From NCBI RefSeq assembly GCF_000422545.1, contig NZ_AULZ01000014.1:1-64000 (forward strand): a DNA stretch of 64,000 bases, in the 5' to 3' direction. This document shows positions 49,455 through 59,100 of this stretch, piece after piece. The notes beneath the pieces are model-generated. The model worked only from the letters and a program-made list of their open reading frames with translations. It ran no database searches and was not told where the DNA came from. The translations under genes and the position numbers were made by a program. Position 1 is the first letter of the stretch. Each line of letters opens with the position of its first letter. This DNA is from Desulfocurvibacter africanus subsp. africanus DSM 2603. GTDB lineage: Bacteria; Desulfobacterota; Desulfovibrionia; Desulfovibrionales; Desulfovibrionaceae.

Positions 49455-50408
49455 CTACATGGATTCGTAGAAGGGACTCAGTTCATCCCAAAAGGCCGGC
49501 TCACTGCAGCCGATACATGGATGGCCTGCCTGCACTGGCCAGTTGACCTGATTGAACTTGGCCGTCGGGCAATTATTGTAGGTGTAGGGTCCCTTGCAGC
49601 CCAACTGGTACAGACAGTAACCCTGGCGAGCTTCCTCGGAATCGAAGGAGGGAGCGAACTTATCTTCTTCAAAAAACTTGAGCCGCGGACATTGCTCATG
49701 CACGGTCTTGCCGTAGAACATGAGCGGGCGGTTCAGCTCGTCCAATTCCGGCATCCCCTTCTGAAGCAGATGTACCACGGTGCCTACGAAGTTGATCGGG
49801 TTCGGCGGGCAGCCGGCGATATTGATCGCCTTGACGCCCAGGTTGCCAAGCGCTTCGTTGACGCCTTGGGCGCCGGTGGGGTTCGGCTTAGCGGCCTGGA
49901 TGTTACCGAAGGTGGCACAGTTGCCGATGGCAATAACGGCCTTGGCCTTGGGTGCGATGCCTTTGCAGATGTCGTACATGGTACGACCGGCGATCTTGCC
50001 GTAGATACCGTTTTGGGCCATTGGAATGGCCCCTTCGATCACGCAGATATACTCGCCGTTTTTGACAGCATCATGCAGCGCTTCCTCGGCGCGCTCCCCT
50101 GCCGCGGCCATGAGCGTTTCATGATAGTCCAGGGAGATGATATCCAAAATTAGCTCGTCAATGTACGGTTCCACCGTGCGGAGCACAGCCTCGGAGCAGC
50201 CCGTGCATTCGGCATTGTGAAGATAGACAACAGACGGCCGCTTCTTGTCGGTCAAGGCAGCGGCGATTGCTTCGGGGCTCATGATGGTCCCTGCGCCCAT
50301 AGCTGCGGATACTGCGGCGCAGAACTTCATGAAGTCGCGGCGACTAATGCCTCCGGCCGCTTGACGCTCCATGGCCCTGAGCTTTCCGTGTCCAATAGAG
50401 TCTCGCAT
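49455..50408 (-). CDS. hynB: Periplasmic [NiFe] hydrogenase small subunit
   Basis: Electron-transfer subunit with three Fe-S clusters. The 317-residue precursor has a Tat signal with twin arginines in ISRRDFMKF (about 22-30) and a hydrophobic core, cleaved near AIAAA. Proximal-cluster residues lie in NAECTGCSE (about 64-72), GNCATFG and GCPPNP; medial and distal ligands lie in the C-terminal Cys-rich region ending [12 protein letters not shown]. The ATG at 50408 has GGAGG seven bases upstream; the longer frame is not coding. First gene of hynB-hynA-protease-hypC. Confidence 0.94.
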   Translation of the reverse strand: MRDSIGHGKLRAMERQAAGGISRRDFMKFCAAVSAAMGAGTIMSPEAIAAALTDKKRPSVVYLHNAECTGCSEAVLRTVEPYIDELILDIISLDYHETLMAAAGERAEEALHDAVKNGEYICVIEGAIPMAQNGIYGKIAGRTMYDICKGIAPKAKAVIAIGNCATFGNIQAAKPNPTGAQGVNEALGNLGVKAINIAGCPPNPINFVGTVVHLLQKGMPELDELNRPLMFYGKTVHEQCPRLKFFEEDKFAPSFDSEEARQGYCLYQLGCKGPYTYNNCPTAKFNQVNWPVQAGHPCIGCSEPAFWDELSPFYESM

Positions 50409-50827
50409 ACGATACCTCCAGCTTGTAGGACGATCAGAAGACGACCGGTAACCCTTGCCAATGACGGACCCCCCGCCCCGGCAGCCGACGGCTTCTGTCT
50501 TCTCTCTGACCTTGCGTGCCCGGCGGCACATGTCTTTTCGGTTCTTCGTTCCTTGATATCACCTCTTGCTAATTCTACTACGTTCTTGAGCACTTTTCAG
50601 GGCTTACGTCAATACCCTTTCAGGATAATTAGGATTAGTCTCACCACAAATACTATCGCATACATAATTCTGATAACAAGCTGCATGCTGAGTTCATAGA
50701 AAAGGCGTTGTCCTCAATCCTTAAAAACCTGAATGCTCCTTCACAAGGTGCATCAAAGAGTTACTGCTTCTCGGTATTCCAACTCTTGCAAATTCCAATT
50801 TATACCTACACGAGCCACACACCGACT
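50409..50827. other. Upstream region of the hyn operon
   Basis: About 420 bases between hynB and repeat copy 3. It should hold the hyn promoter. A TTGACG on the leftward strand (near 50612) is a possible -35, but no good -10 sits at the right distance. No gene is seen. Confidence 0.4.
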
Positions 50828-50953
50828 AGAGCAGATTGCTTTTAAGACGTCCGCTCCGGCGTTGACGGCGCAAGTGAATTGCGCCTACGCCTACGCGGCG
50901 GCAAGCCATGCCGACGCATGGCTTGCAGAGCATTTTCAAAAGTAAAATGCTCT
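50828..50953 (+). repeat. Structured interspersed repeat, copy 3 (MITE-like)
   Basis: Same element and orientation as copy 1, nearly identical to copy 2. It begins AGAGCAGATTGCTTTT, contains the GGCGCAA/TTGCGCC and 11-bp GCAAGCCATGC/GCATGGCTTGC hairpins, and ends AAAATGCTCT, with TA at both edges. It lies between the hys protease terminator and the hyn promoter region. Confidence 0.87.
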
Positions 50954-50963
50954 ATAAACGACA

Positions 50964-50993
50964 AAGGCGGAACTCCAACTGGAGCTCCGCCCT
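50964..50993 (-). terminator. Terminator after the hys protease gene
   Basis: On the leftward strand GGGCGGAGCTCC, loop AGTT, GGAGTTCCGCC is followed by TTTGTCG. One mismatch in the stem. It lies about 20 bases after the stop of the protease gene. Confidence 0.75.
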
Positions 50994-51015
50994 TGCACTT
51001 TAACCCGAGTGGACT

Positions 51016-51495
51016 TTACGACCGCAAGGCGAGAATCCTGACGATCTCTTGTCTAGCCAGATCCTTGAATTTGGGAAATATTGCCTTAAGCTGATCGGTC
51101 ATATCCATGGACCATGTTGTCATATCCTTGGGCTGAATGCCCACAATACGCAACAAGGGGCGCTTGCCGGTCAAGTCGGCCATTTTCAACGAATCCAGCA
51201 GATCAATGTCATGTAGCGACAAACGCTGCTTCTCATTCTGAATAAGATCTTGCTCATCCAGCAGAAAGAGCGTCCCCGGCTCCTTTCCACCATGAACTAC
51301 GTCCAGGACGAGTAAATGCTCGTAACCATTGAAGAGATAATACATGTCCTGAGTGCAGGTGCCACCGTCTAAGAAGTCAACGCCTTCGGGCCAGTCTTCC
51401 TTGCTCAGGTCATTAACGGCATGCACGCCGATGCCCTCATCGGTGAGCAATATGTTCCCGACACCGAGCACCAGGAGGTATTTCCCAGTCTCCAT
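51016..51495 (-). CDS. hysD: Hydrogenase maturation protease for HysA
   Basis: A 159-residue HyaD/HycI-type protease: LGVGNILLTDEGIGVHAVND (about 9-28), FLDGGTCTQDMYYL (about 40-53) and VLDVVHGG (about 62-69). It follows hysA on the same strand, so it most probably processes the selenoprotein large subunit. ATG at 51495 has AAGGAGG in front. It is clearly divergent from the protease at 47094, implying one protease per hydrogenase. Confidence 0.88.
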   Translation of the reverse strand: METGKYLLVLGVGNILLTDEGIGVHAVNDLSKEDWPEGVDFLDGGTCTQDMYYLFNGYEHLLVLDVVHGGKEPGTLFLLDEQDLIQNEKQRLSLHDIDLLDSLKMADLTGKRPLLRIVGIQPKDMTTWSMDMTDQLKAIFPKFKDLARQEIVRILALRS

Positions 51496-51581
51496 TTGAC
51501 CTCCTTGCAATTTGCGCTGGCAACAAGCGCATTGCTTAAGTAGCAGAGCGAACTGCCATTTTGAAGTCCGCTCGAAAAGAA

Positions 51582-51607
51582 GAAGCCGGGCCTTGCGGCC
51601 CGGCTTC
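51582..51607 (-). terminator. Hairpin between hysA and its protease gene
   Basis: A perfect 11-bp stem GAAGCCGGGCC/GGCCCGGCTTC with a four-base loop, followed on the leftward strand by TTCTTTTCG. It lies about 25 bases after the hysA stop; a second small stem CGGGCG/CGCCCG lies between it and the stop. It mirrors the arrangement after hynA. Confidence 0.8.
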
Positions 51608-51631
51608 GGCTAGCGGGCGAAACGCCCGGAA

Positions 51632-53131
51632 CTACTCGACAGTGACAACGGTCTTTTCGCCAGTCTCAGCGTGCAACACGTGCACGGCGCAGCCCAGTCA
51701 CGGATCGTAGGCGCGTATGACGCGCCCAACGTTCACGGGATTCTTGGCGTCAGGCACCGGTGTTCCAATAAGCGCCTGCTCCATCGGACCGCGCTTGCCC
51801 ATATCGTCGCGCGGATTGGCGTTCCAGAGAGTCGCGGAGACAATCTGGTAATTCGCGATCTTCTTGTCCTTAATATTGACGTAGTGCAGCAAGGAGCCAC
51901 GCGGAGCCTCGGTGAAGCCAATGCCCTCAGCGCTGTCGGGAATGGACGCGGCCACGAAGGTTTCCTTGCCGGGCTTGACTTCCTTAAGCCAACGTTCCTC
52001 GATAGCCTTGGCCACGAGGTAAGTCTCCTCAGCGCGAGCCACATGCCTGCCCATAATGGAGAAGGCCAGGTCGCCCAGGTCGCGGAAACGGTTGGCATTT
52101 ATGCCGAAGAGATCCTTCAGCTGCTTCTTGCCCATGGGGCTGAGCTCGGGATTGGACACCCACATGCGCGCCAACGGGCCGACTTCAACGGGATGGCCGT
52201 CGTAACGCGGTGCCTTGATGAAGCTGTATGCGCCGGGTTTGCCCAATTTGGGCAGGGTCTTGCCCTGGCTGGGATGCAGGTTGCTACAGGAGTCCTCGAA
52301 CCACGAGTATTTGGCATACTCCTTGATCTTGGCGGGATCGAAGGCCACATCCTTGCCATTGATGTAGACGCCGGGCTTGAGCAGGGTCTCCTTGCCACTG
52401 TCGTCCATAGGAAAGACACCGAAGCTGATGACGTTCTTGTAGCCGTCGCCAACCTTGAGCAGATCGGCGTAAGCCTTGCCGATCACGTAGACCGTCGGGA
52501 CGTAGGTTTCCTCAATGAATTTGCGCACCAACTTGAAGCGCTTGGTATACTCGTCCAGCTTTTGCTGGCTAGGAATTTCGGTGGTGCCGCCAACGACCTG
52601 ACCGGAGACGTGCGGCATTTTGCCGCCGAACAGCGCGACCATCTCATGCGCTACCAGGCGAACATTGAGCGCCTCAAGGTATTGATCCACGGCAACCTTG
52701 TTCAACTCGGGAGTCAACCGCAGATCGGACTTCTCGTAGCGCGGAACAAACGGAGCCACATCGGGACCGGCTACATAGTCCAGGGCCGCCAAATGGTAGA
52801 AGTGCAGGATATGCGACTGCAGATAGTTGGCGCCGAAGATAAGGTTGCGGGTCACACGACCGTTGGTGGTCAGTTTGACGCCGAAGGCATCATCCAGGGC
52901 CAAGCAGGAAGCCGTGGAATGCGCCGTGGGGCACACGCCGCAGATGCGTTGCACGATCTGGGTGGCGTCACGAGGATCCCGGCCGATGAGGATGTTTTCG
53001 AAGCCGCGGAACATGCCGCCGCTCATCCAGGCGTCAGTAACAACGCCGTTCTCGACCTTCACTTCCGCCTTAAGGTGACCTTCGATTCTGGTCACCGGAT
53101 CAATGGATATTTTGACATTCTTCTCGGACAT
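51632..53131 (-). CDS. hysA: [NiFeSe] hydrogenase large subunit, selenoprotein
   Basis: Catalytic subunit of the periplasmic [NiFeSe] hydrogenase, 499 residues including selenocysteine 478. L1 motif is RICGVCPTAHS (about 61-71). At the L2 motif the frame meets TGA at 51698-51700 and continues in phase: AYDP-Sec-LGCAVH, then a short tail, ending TAG at 51632. The Sec replaces the first Cys of the usual DPCxxC, and the continued frame keeps the downstream Cys and His, proving readthrough. Software that stops at TGA would truncate it by 22 residues. The tail after the His is the expected protease substrate. Confidence 0.96.
51665..51700 (-). promoter_or_regulatory. Bacterial SECIS element with UGA codon of hysA
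   Basis: Starting 11 bases after the UGA, the mRNA forms CGUGCA, loop CGUGU, UGCACG (51670-51686), with possible weaker pairing below. Bacterial SECIS hairpins lie within the coding sequence just 3' of UGA and show GU in the apical loop, as here. It should recruit SelB with Sec-tRNA. Confidence 0.8.
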
Positions 53132-53164
53132 ACTTCCTCCAAGGTAATGGCGGCGTTGGATCTA

Positions 53165-54088
53165 CTACATGGACTCGTAGAACGGCGAGAAATTATCAGG
53201 CCAGCCCGGCTCTGCGCAGCCGGTGCACACCGCGTTCTCTACACACCAGTTCATGCCCGAGTTCCACTTGCGCTTGAAGCAATCGGAATTGCAGGCAGGG
53301 CCCTTGCAGCCCAGGTTGTACTTACAGCCGGCCTGAGTGAAGGTAGCCGCGAAGTTGTCGTTCTCGAAGTGTTCCAGATAAGGACAGTTGTCGTGGATGT
53401 TCTCACCGAAGAACACGCTGGGACGGCCCTCTGCATCCAGAATTTTGGCCGTAGCTTCCACGCCGTGCTCCAGGGCGAAAGCCAGGGAGCCAATTATCCA
53501 GTCAGGATGCGGCGGGCAGCCCGGGATATTGACCACGGGGGTGGAAATATTCTTTGATTGATAGAAGTCGCGCAGGCCCACGCAGCCGGTCAGGTTGCCC
53601 TTGGCTGCCGGGATGCCGCCGTAGGCGCCGCAGGAACCCAGCGCGATGCAAGCCGCGGCGTCCTTGCCCAACTCCAGCATAGCCTGGTTGATCGAAATTT
53701 CTTTATGATGCACATCGCCGATGATGCAATAGCGCTCGTCGGCGGTGGGAATAGCGCCTTCGAGGACAACGAAATACTGGCCCTTCTTGGCTTTGGCCAC
53801 CTCGAACATGTGCTCCATAGCCATCTCGCCTTCGGCGCCCATGAGTGTCGGGTGGAAATCCATGCTGATAACTTTGAGCAGTACGTCGGCGATTGTGGGA
53901 TGCACCGAATTCAGAATGGATACTGAGCAGCCGGTGCAGCCGCAGCCCTGTAACCAGAACACCGGGGCCTTGCCAGAGGTCGCCTTTTCCAGTGCCCGGA
54001 CAATAGCCGGGTGGACCATCTGGGAAACCCCAAGGCCCGCGACCGTGCCTGTGCACAGCTTGAGGAAATCGCGTCTGTCTAAGCTCAT
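53165..54088 (-). CDS. hysB: [NiFeSe] hydrogenase small subunit
   Basis: Electron-transfer subunit, 307-residue precursor. The Tat signal is LDRRDFLKLCTGTVAGLG (about 3-20). Proximal cluster residues are in GCGCTGCSV (about 48-56), ALGSCGAYGG and NIPGCPPHPDW; further Cys residues in the C-terminal region (FTQAGCKYNLGCKGPAC, VCTGCAEPGW) hold the other clusters. GGAG precedes the ATG at 54088; a 16-codon upstream extension is not used. It lies 33 bases before hysA. Confidence 0.94.
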   Translation of the reverse strand: MSLDRRDFLKLCTGTVAGLGVSQMVHPAIVRALEKATSGKAPVFWLQGCGCTGCSVSILNSVHPTIADVLLKVISMDFHPTLMGAEGEMAMEHMFEVAKAKKGQYFVVLEGAIPTADERYCIIGDVHHKEISINQAMLELGKDAAACIALGSCGAYGGIPAAKGNLTGCVGLRDFYQSKNISTPVVNIPGCPPHPDWIIGSLAFALEHGVEATAKILDAEGRPSVFFGENIHDNCPYLEHFENDNFAATFTQAGCKYNLGCKGPACNSDCFKRKWNSGMNWCVENAVCTGCAEPGWPDNFSPFYESM

Positions 54089-54157
54089 CCCGCTCTCCTT
54101 GATGAGTAATAAAACCTGCCCGGAGCTGGGCCACAATCAAGAATTGTTTGACTTTGT

Positions 54158-54186
54158 GCAATAATCCGCTTGACTAATATTGTCAA
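54158..54186 (-). promoter_or_regulatory. hysB: Candidate sigma-70 promoter of hysBA
   Basis: On the leftward strand a perfect TTGACA (54181-54186) is separated by 17 bases from TATTGC (54158-54163). The -10 is imperfect. It lies about 70 bases before the hysB ATG in an AT-rich region. Confidence 0.5.
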
Positions 54187-54633
54187 CAAAATCGACATAA
54201 AAGCCTATTTATCATAGGAAATATCAATAATGGCCATTAAAACTAAGTTACTGATTTAACATTATATTTTTATAGTGAACAATGTTCTTGCCGCTAGTCT
54301 AACCGCCTTGCTTTCACTTCGGCACTGCCAACACCCAAGATTTTGAAATATCTTAACACCTGCGGAGCGCCTGCCGCATACGATGGTATGCCGCTCCCCC
54401 GGCAATTGAAGCCACAAACAAATCCAACAATTCCAACTGAACAAGATTGCCACAAGTGGTCCTCTGTTTCGCGAACATGTATCGTGGCCAGCAGTTACGT
54501 AGCTTCCGTTTACCTGATTCAGTCAATCCACATGTCTGGTTATGGTTGGCAAGTCTTACTCACTGAAGTACAGTGCTCGCGGCGGTTCCGACCTTTCAGC
54601 CTTACCCCTAAGCAAAACCCAATTTGAGGATTT
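54187..54633. other. AT-rich divergent intergenic region
   Basis: About 450 bases between the hysB promoter and the M23 peptidase gene. It is clearly AT-richer than the flanking genes near 54190-54300. No convincing gene, tRNA or repeat was found; it likely holds regulatory sites for hys and the promoter of the peptidase gene. Confidence 0.4.
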
Positions 54634-55959
54634 ATGAGCCAGGAGACCAAGAAGATTTCGTTTGTCTTGCCTGTCATCGTCATTGCTGCCCTGGCATTGG
54701 CGGTTGGAGGCTTTTTTTTGTTCCACGACAAAATGCCCCCTGAGGTCATCGTTTCTCCTGACCATGGGCCTGTAGGTGCGGCGACAACTTTTACCCTGAA
54801 GATGTCCGATCCCGGTTCCGGTTTAAAAAGCGCCGAAGCCGTCCTCAGGCAGAATCAGAAGAGCATCGTCCTTTTCAGCGAGCAGTTTGCCGGCGCGCCC
54901 GGGAACATTGAAAAGCAATTTTCAATCCCAGAGAAAGGCATGCAAGACGGACCATTCACCCTGGAGATCACCGTTCGCGATGCCTCTTTCAGTAATCTCG
55001 GCAAAGGCGGCATGAGTGTTTTTTCGCGCGATTTTCTTAAGGATTCGGAACCGCCCAGAGTCATGGTTCAAAGCTTGGCCCACAATATCAATCAGGGCGG
55101 CATCACAGCCATTGTCTATCGACTGAGCGAAGAGGTGTCCCGCACGGGCGTCATGGTCAAGGACATCCTTTTCCCAGCCCATCTGCAGCCGGATGGTCGC
55201 TGGCTTTGCCTGTTCGCCTTTCCTTACTTCATGGAAAAGGATGAGTTTCGTCCGACTATCGAGGCCGTGGATATCGCTGGCAACTCTGCACGGCAAAGTT
55301 TTTCATTCTTTGCCAATCCCCGTCGATATCGACAGGATACCATCAACATTTCCGACAACTTCTTGAGCCTTAAGGTGCCTGAGTTCCAGCGCTTTTTTCC
55401 TGAAGAAAGCGACAATCTCAAAGTCTTTCTGCGAGTTAACTCCGAGCTGCGCAAACAAAATCTGGATGAGTTGCGAGTAATCGGCTCCCAAACAGCCTCC
55501 ACGGCCCTTTGGAGTGGCGAGTTTCTGCGTATGCAGAATGCGGCGCCCATGGCCGGTTTTGGAGACCAGCGCAGCTATGTTTATCAAGGCAAGAAAATTG
55601 ACGAACAACGCCACTTGGGTATCGACTTGGCTTCGGTACAGCATGCCAATGTGCCGGCCGCCAACAACGGCACCGTCGTTTACGCCGGGTATCTGGGCAT
55701 TTATGGAAACTGCGTAATTGTCGACCACGGGCTCGGTTTGCAGAGCATCTATGCCCATCTGAACACTATCAATGCCGCCAAGGGCGATCAGGTGAACAAA
55801 GGACAGATACTCGGACAATCGGGGCTTACCGGCATGGCTGGCGGCGACCACCTGCACTATGAAGTCACACTGGCCGGCATCTCCGTGAACCCCATCGAGT
55901 GGTGGGACAAGAGCTGGATCGAAAACAATATCGCCGGGAAGTTTCGGGGCGAAAAATAG
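54634..55959 (+). CDS. M23-family metallopeptidase, membrane-anchored
   Basis: A 441-residue protein with an N-terminal membrane anchor (about 9-29, FVLPVIVIAALALAVGGFF), a long periplasmic beta-rich region (about 40-290), and a C-terminal LytM/M23 domain. The zinc motif HxxxD is seen as RHLGIDLAS (about 328-336) and the second motif as HLHYEV (about 407-412). It probably cuts peptidoglycan cross-links or activates other hydrolases. GAGGA precedes the ATG. A strong terminator follows. Confidence 0.92.
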   Translation: MSQETKKISFVLPVIVIAALALAVGGFFLFHDKMPPEVIVSPDHGPVGAATTFTLKMSDPGSGLKSAEAVLRQNQKSIVLFSEQFAGAPGNIEKQFSIPEKGMQDGPFTLEITVRDASFSNLGKGGMSVFSRDFLKDSEPPRVMVQSLAHNINQGGITAIVYRLSEEVSRTGVMVKDILFPAHLQPDGRWLCLFAFPYFMEKDEFRPTIEAVDIAGNSARQSFSFFANPRRYRQDTINISDNFLSLKVPEFQRFFPEESDNLKVFLRVNSELRKQNLDELRVIGSQTASTALWSGEFLRMQNAAPMAGFGDQRSYVYQGKKIDEQRHLGIDLASVQHANVPAANNGTVVYAGYLGIYGNCVIVDHGLGLQSIYAHLNTINAAKGDQVNKGQILGQSGLTGMAGGDHLHYEVTLAGISVNPIEWWDKSWIENNIAGKFRGEK

Positions 55960-55973
55960 CGTCGTAAAATCAA

Positions 55974-55995
55974 ACCGCCCATTGAAGGGGCGGTC
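55974..55995 (+). other. Hairpin after the M23 gene
   Basis: A 7-bp stem ACCGCCC/GGGCGGT lies 15 bases after the stop, with no T run. It precedes the main terminator by 20 bases and may stabilise the 3' end. Confidence 0.5.
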
Positions 55996-56013
55996 CTGAT
56001 TCGTCTGAAAGAA

Positions 56014-56047
56014 AGAGGCGGTCTCTTGTTAGAGACCGCCTCTTTTT
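56014..56047 (+). terminator. Rho-independent terminator of the M23 gene
   Basis: A 12-bp perfect stem AGAGGCGGTCTC/GAGACCGCCTCT with loop TTGTTA, followed by TTTTC. Strong intrinsic terminator for rightward transcription. Confidence 0.9.
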
Positions 56048-56070
56048 CATTGCCCTGTGGTCAATCCATT

Positions 56071-56197
56071 AAAGCATTTTGCATTTCAGACGCTCCCTTC
56101 GGCGTTGACGGCGGAATTACATTCCGCCTACGCCTGCGTGGCGGCAAGCCATGCCGACGCATGGCTTGCAGAGCATTTTCAAAAGCAAAAGGCTCTA
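56071..56197 (+). repeat. Structured interspersed repeat, copy 4 (divergent, MITE-like)
   Basis: The most divergent copy. Its first hairpin is GGCGGAA/TTCCGCC instead of GGCGCAA/TTGCGCC, a compensatory C-G to G-C change, with a different loop. The 11-bp GCAAGCCATGC/GCATGGCTTGC hairpin is unchanged. Left end AAGCATTTTGC and right end AAAAGGCTC, flanked by TA. The right boundary lies inside the stop codon of the PEP synthase gene read on the other strand. Confidence 0.82.
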
Positions 56198-59100
56198 TTT
56201 CCTGGCGCGCTGGGCCTCCAAGGCCTTGGCCTGCTCTTCGAAATTCTGGAAACCCGCATGGTGCAAGGCATCCTGAACAGTCTCAGACCAGTTCCAGCTG
56301 GCATAGATGACCAGCTTATGGAAGGTCTCGCGGAAGCCTTCCATCTCCTGCCGATAGAAAGACTCTTTAGGGGTGTCCAGGTTTTCACGCAACTGCTCGT
56401 TGAGCCTGGCCAATTCGCCTTCGTACCAGTCCTTGAGATCTGCTGAGCTCTTATACTTCTTGAGGATATGCTCGTAATTCTTCTGAACAAGCGTGCCCTT
56501 GAGCCTTTCCAGGTGCTTGCCGGACAGCCACTCACCCAGTTTGCTGACCGGGATACCCTCACTCTCGACTTTAGCCATTTCCAGCTTGGTCTTATGATAG
56601 GTGTCGGGCACCACTGAGGCACTGACAATTCCTGCAATGCACACCAGACCGCGCAGGATCTCGCTATTGGAAACACCCTGCCCGCAGAAGCCAACCTTCT
56701 TGGCTGCCTTTTGCCCGGCGAAAATGGTCACTAGGATAGCCCAAACGACACCTGGGTCCTCTTCGTCATAGATATGGCGCAAGCGGGAATTATCGCGGTC
56801 CGTGCCGAGCACCATCTGGGTCATGTCATTGGACCCTATGGAGAAACCGTCGAACTCCTCCAAGAACTGCTTAACAAGAATGGCATTGTTTGGGATCTCG
56901 GACATCAGGATGATCTTCAGGCCATCCACGCCCGACTTGAGCTTATGCACTTGCTCAAGATAGCGTTTCATGCTGCGTGCTTCTTCCAGAGTACGCACAA
57001 AGGGCAGCATGATGTTGAGATTCCGTCCGCCAAAGATTCCGCGTGCAAGCTTGAAGGACTCGAGCTCCCAATCGTGTATGTTGCGCGACACACCCCTATA
57101 ACCGAGCATGGGGTTGTCCTCATGAGATTCGAAGAGCAGGCCGCCCACGAGGTTACGGTATTCGTTGGTCTTGAAGTCCGTGGTTCTGTAGATGATTTCG
57201 CGCCCGTAAAAGGCCATGGCAAACAGGGCGAGGCTCTGGGACAAGGTCTGTACATAATATTCCCGTCCCGAACGGAAACCCTTGGAAATGAGCAGCGCGC
57301 GAATACGCTCAGGCAGAGTCCGCACGGTCTCCATCTCAGAGGCCAAGCCGATCTTAACGGCAACATCGCGGCGCATTTCGGCGATTTCGGCCAGTGTCGT
57401 GGTGACCATTGGATCGTCCTTGATGCGATCCTTGACCTTTTGAATCTTTAGTTCCACATCCTGACGCTGTTTGAGGGCGTCCGGATCCCTGGGCAAGGGC
57501 TCGAAGACCTCGGTCCAGCCCATCACCACGGCTATGTGCGCCTCCAAATCCACTGACGTTTTGAGGATGTCGAAACGTTCGGTAGCCAGTTCCACATGGT
57601 GGTCGAGCTTCTTGTCGAGCTCACGCAGACGGCGGTGGATGGCCAGCACCTCGTCGGTGCCGCGAGCGCTTTCCTTGTTGGTCAGCGCCTCCATCTCCTT
57701 ATCCAGGCCGGTGATGAGGCCCACATAGTTGCGCAATTTCAAGTTGAAGGAAATGATGCCTGCATCAAGCTGCTCGCGGAGTACCTTGGTCAGCTTGGCG
57801 TCCAGCTCCTTGATCTTGGACTCGACGAGCTTTTGCAGCCTGCCGTTGTCATAGGCCTCCAGCGCAGCGGGATGCACGCCGATGTTGCCCAACATGAACT
57901 CGGCGCGGAGCAAACCGACCTCGAAATCAGGCACATTGCGCAAGCGTGACAGGAACAGAGACTGGCCCACATCGGCCAAGATGAGACCGACTTTGGTTTT
58001 AGTGGCAGGCAGAGTGGAAACGTCGATTTCTCCACCAACTTCTACGAGTGGATGCTTCCCACGATAGGCCTTGCCGCGCGAACCATCCACTGTGACGTCC
58101 GCGCCATCCAGCGAACGCAGCACTTCCAAGCGCTGAATGCCGATAATCGCCGGGATGCCCAACTCACGGGAAGTAATGGCCGCATGGCTCGTATCGCCAC
58201 CCACATCCGCCAAGATGGCCGAGGCGATGCGCATGCCAGGAACCATGTCCGGGTCCGTACGCTCTGCTGCCAGCACATCGCCTTTATTGATCTTATTGAG
58301 CTCCAGGGCCGAGCGCAGATACTTGACCTTGCCCTGGCCTGCGCCACGGGAAGCGCCATTGCCCTCCAGGACGACTTCGGCGGTAGGCAGTGCCTTGGGA
58401 TCTACTTCCAGGCGACGCATGAAGATCGTATAGGGGTGATGCTCCAGGTCCTCGTTCCAGCGGGTTTCGGGACGAGCCTGCACGAACCAGAGGCGTGAGG
58501 AGCCGTCGATGCAGAACTCCGTATCCATGATCATGCCGCCATAAGCCTTGCTGATGGCGCGCACACCCTTGGCAACCTCCTCGGCCTGAGCCAAAGACAA
58601 AGACCACCGATAGGCCTCCTCTTCTTCGACCTTGACCAACTCGGTCCCGCCCTTCTCGCTGTAGACAATCTTCTTGTCCTTAAAGCCCATGGAACGGATG
58701 ACGACCTCGGCCCCATCGTCACGCTGAAAGACGTAGAATTTGTCCGGAGTGACCATGCCGCCCACCACGGCCTCTCCCAGACCATAACTGGCGTCGATGG
58801 ATACGAGTTCGTTGCGCGAAGTTCCGCGGCAACCCGTAGCTGTATCGGCCGAGAAAGCCGTACCCGAAATGACCGGGTTGATCATGCGCATGATGCACAC
58901 CGAGAGCGAGGTGTTCTCGATGGCCCACTCTTTCTTCGCCTCCTCGGCGATTGTGTTGTCACCCGTCTCTTCGGCCTTGCGCACGGCATCTAGGATGGCT
59001 TCGCGGCGATAGGTCATGGAACGCAGGTTGTAGGCTGAGGAGCAATCCCACAAATAGGCATCAAGCGCCTGTTTTTCGCCGACGATATTCAGATATGTAT

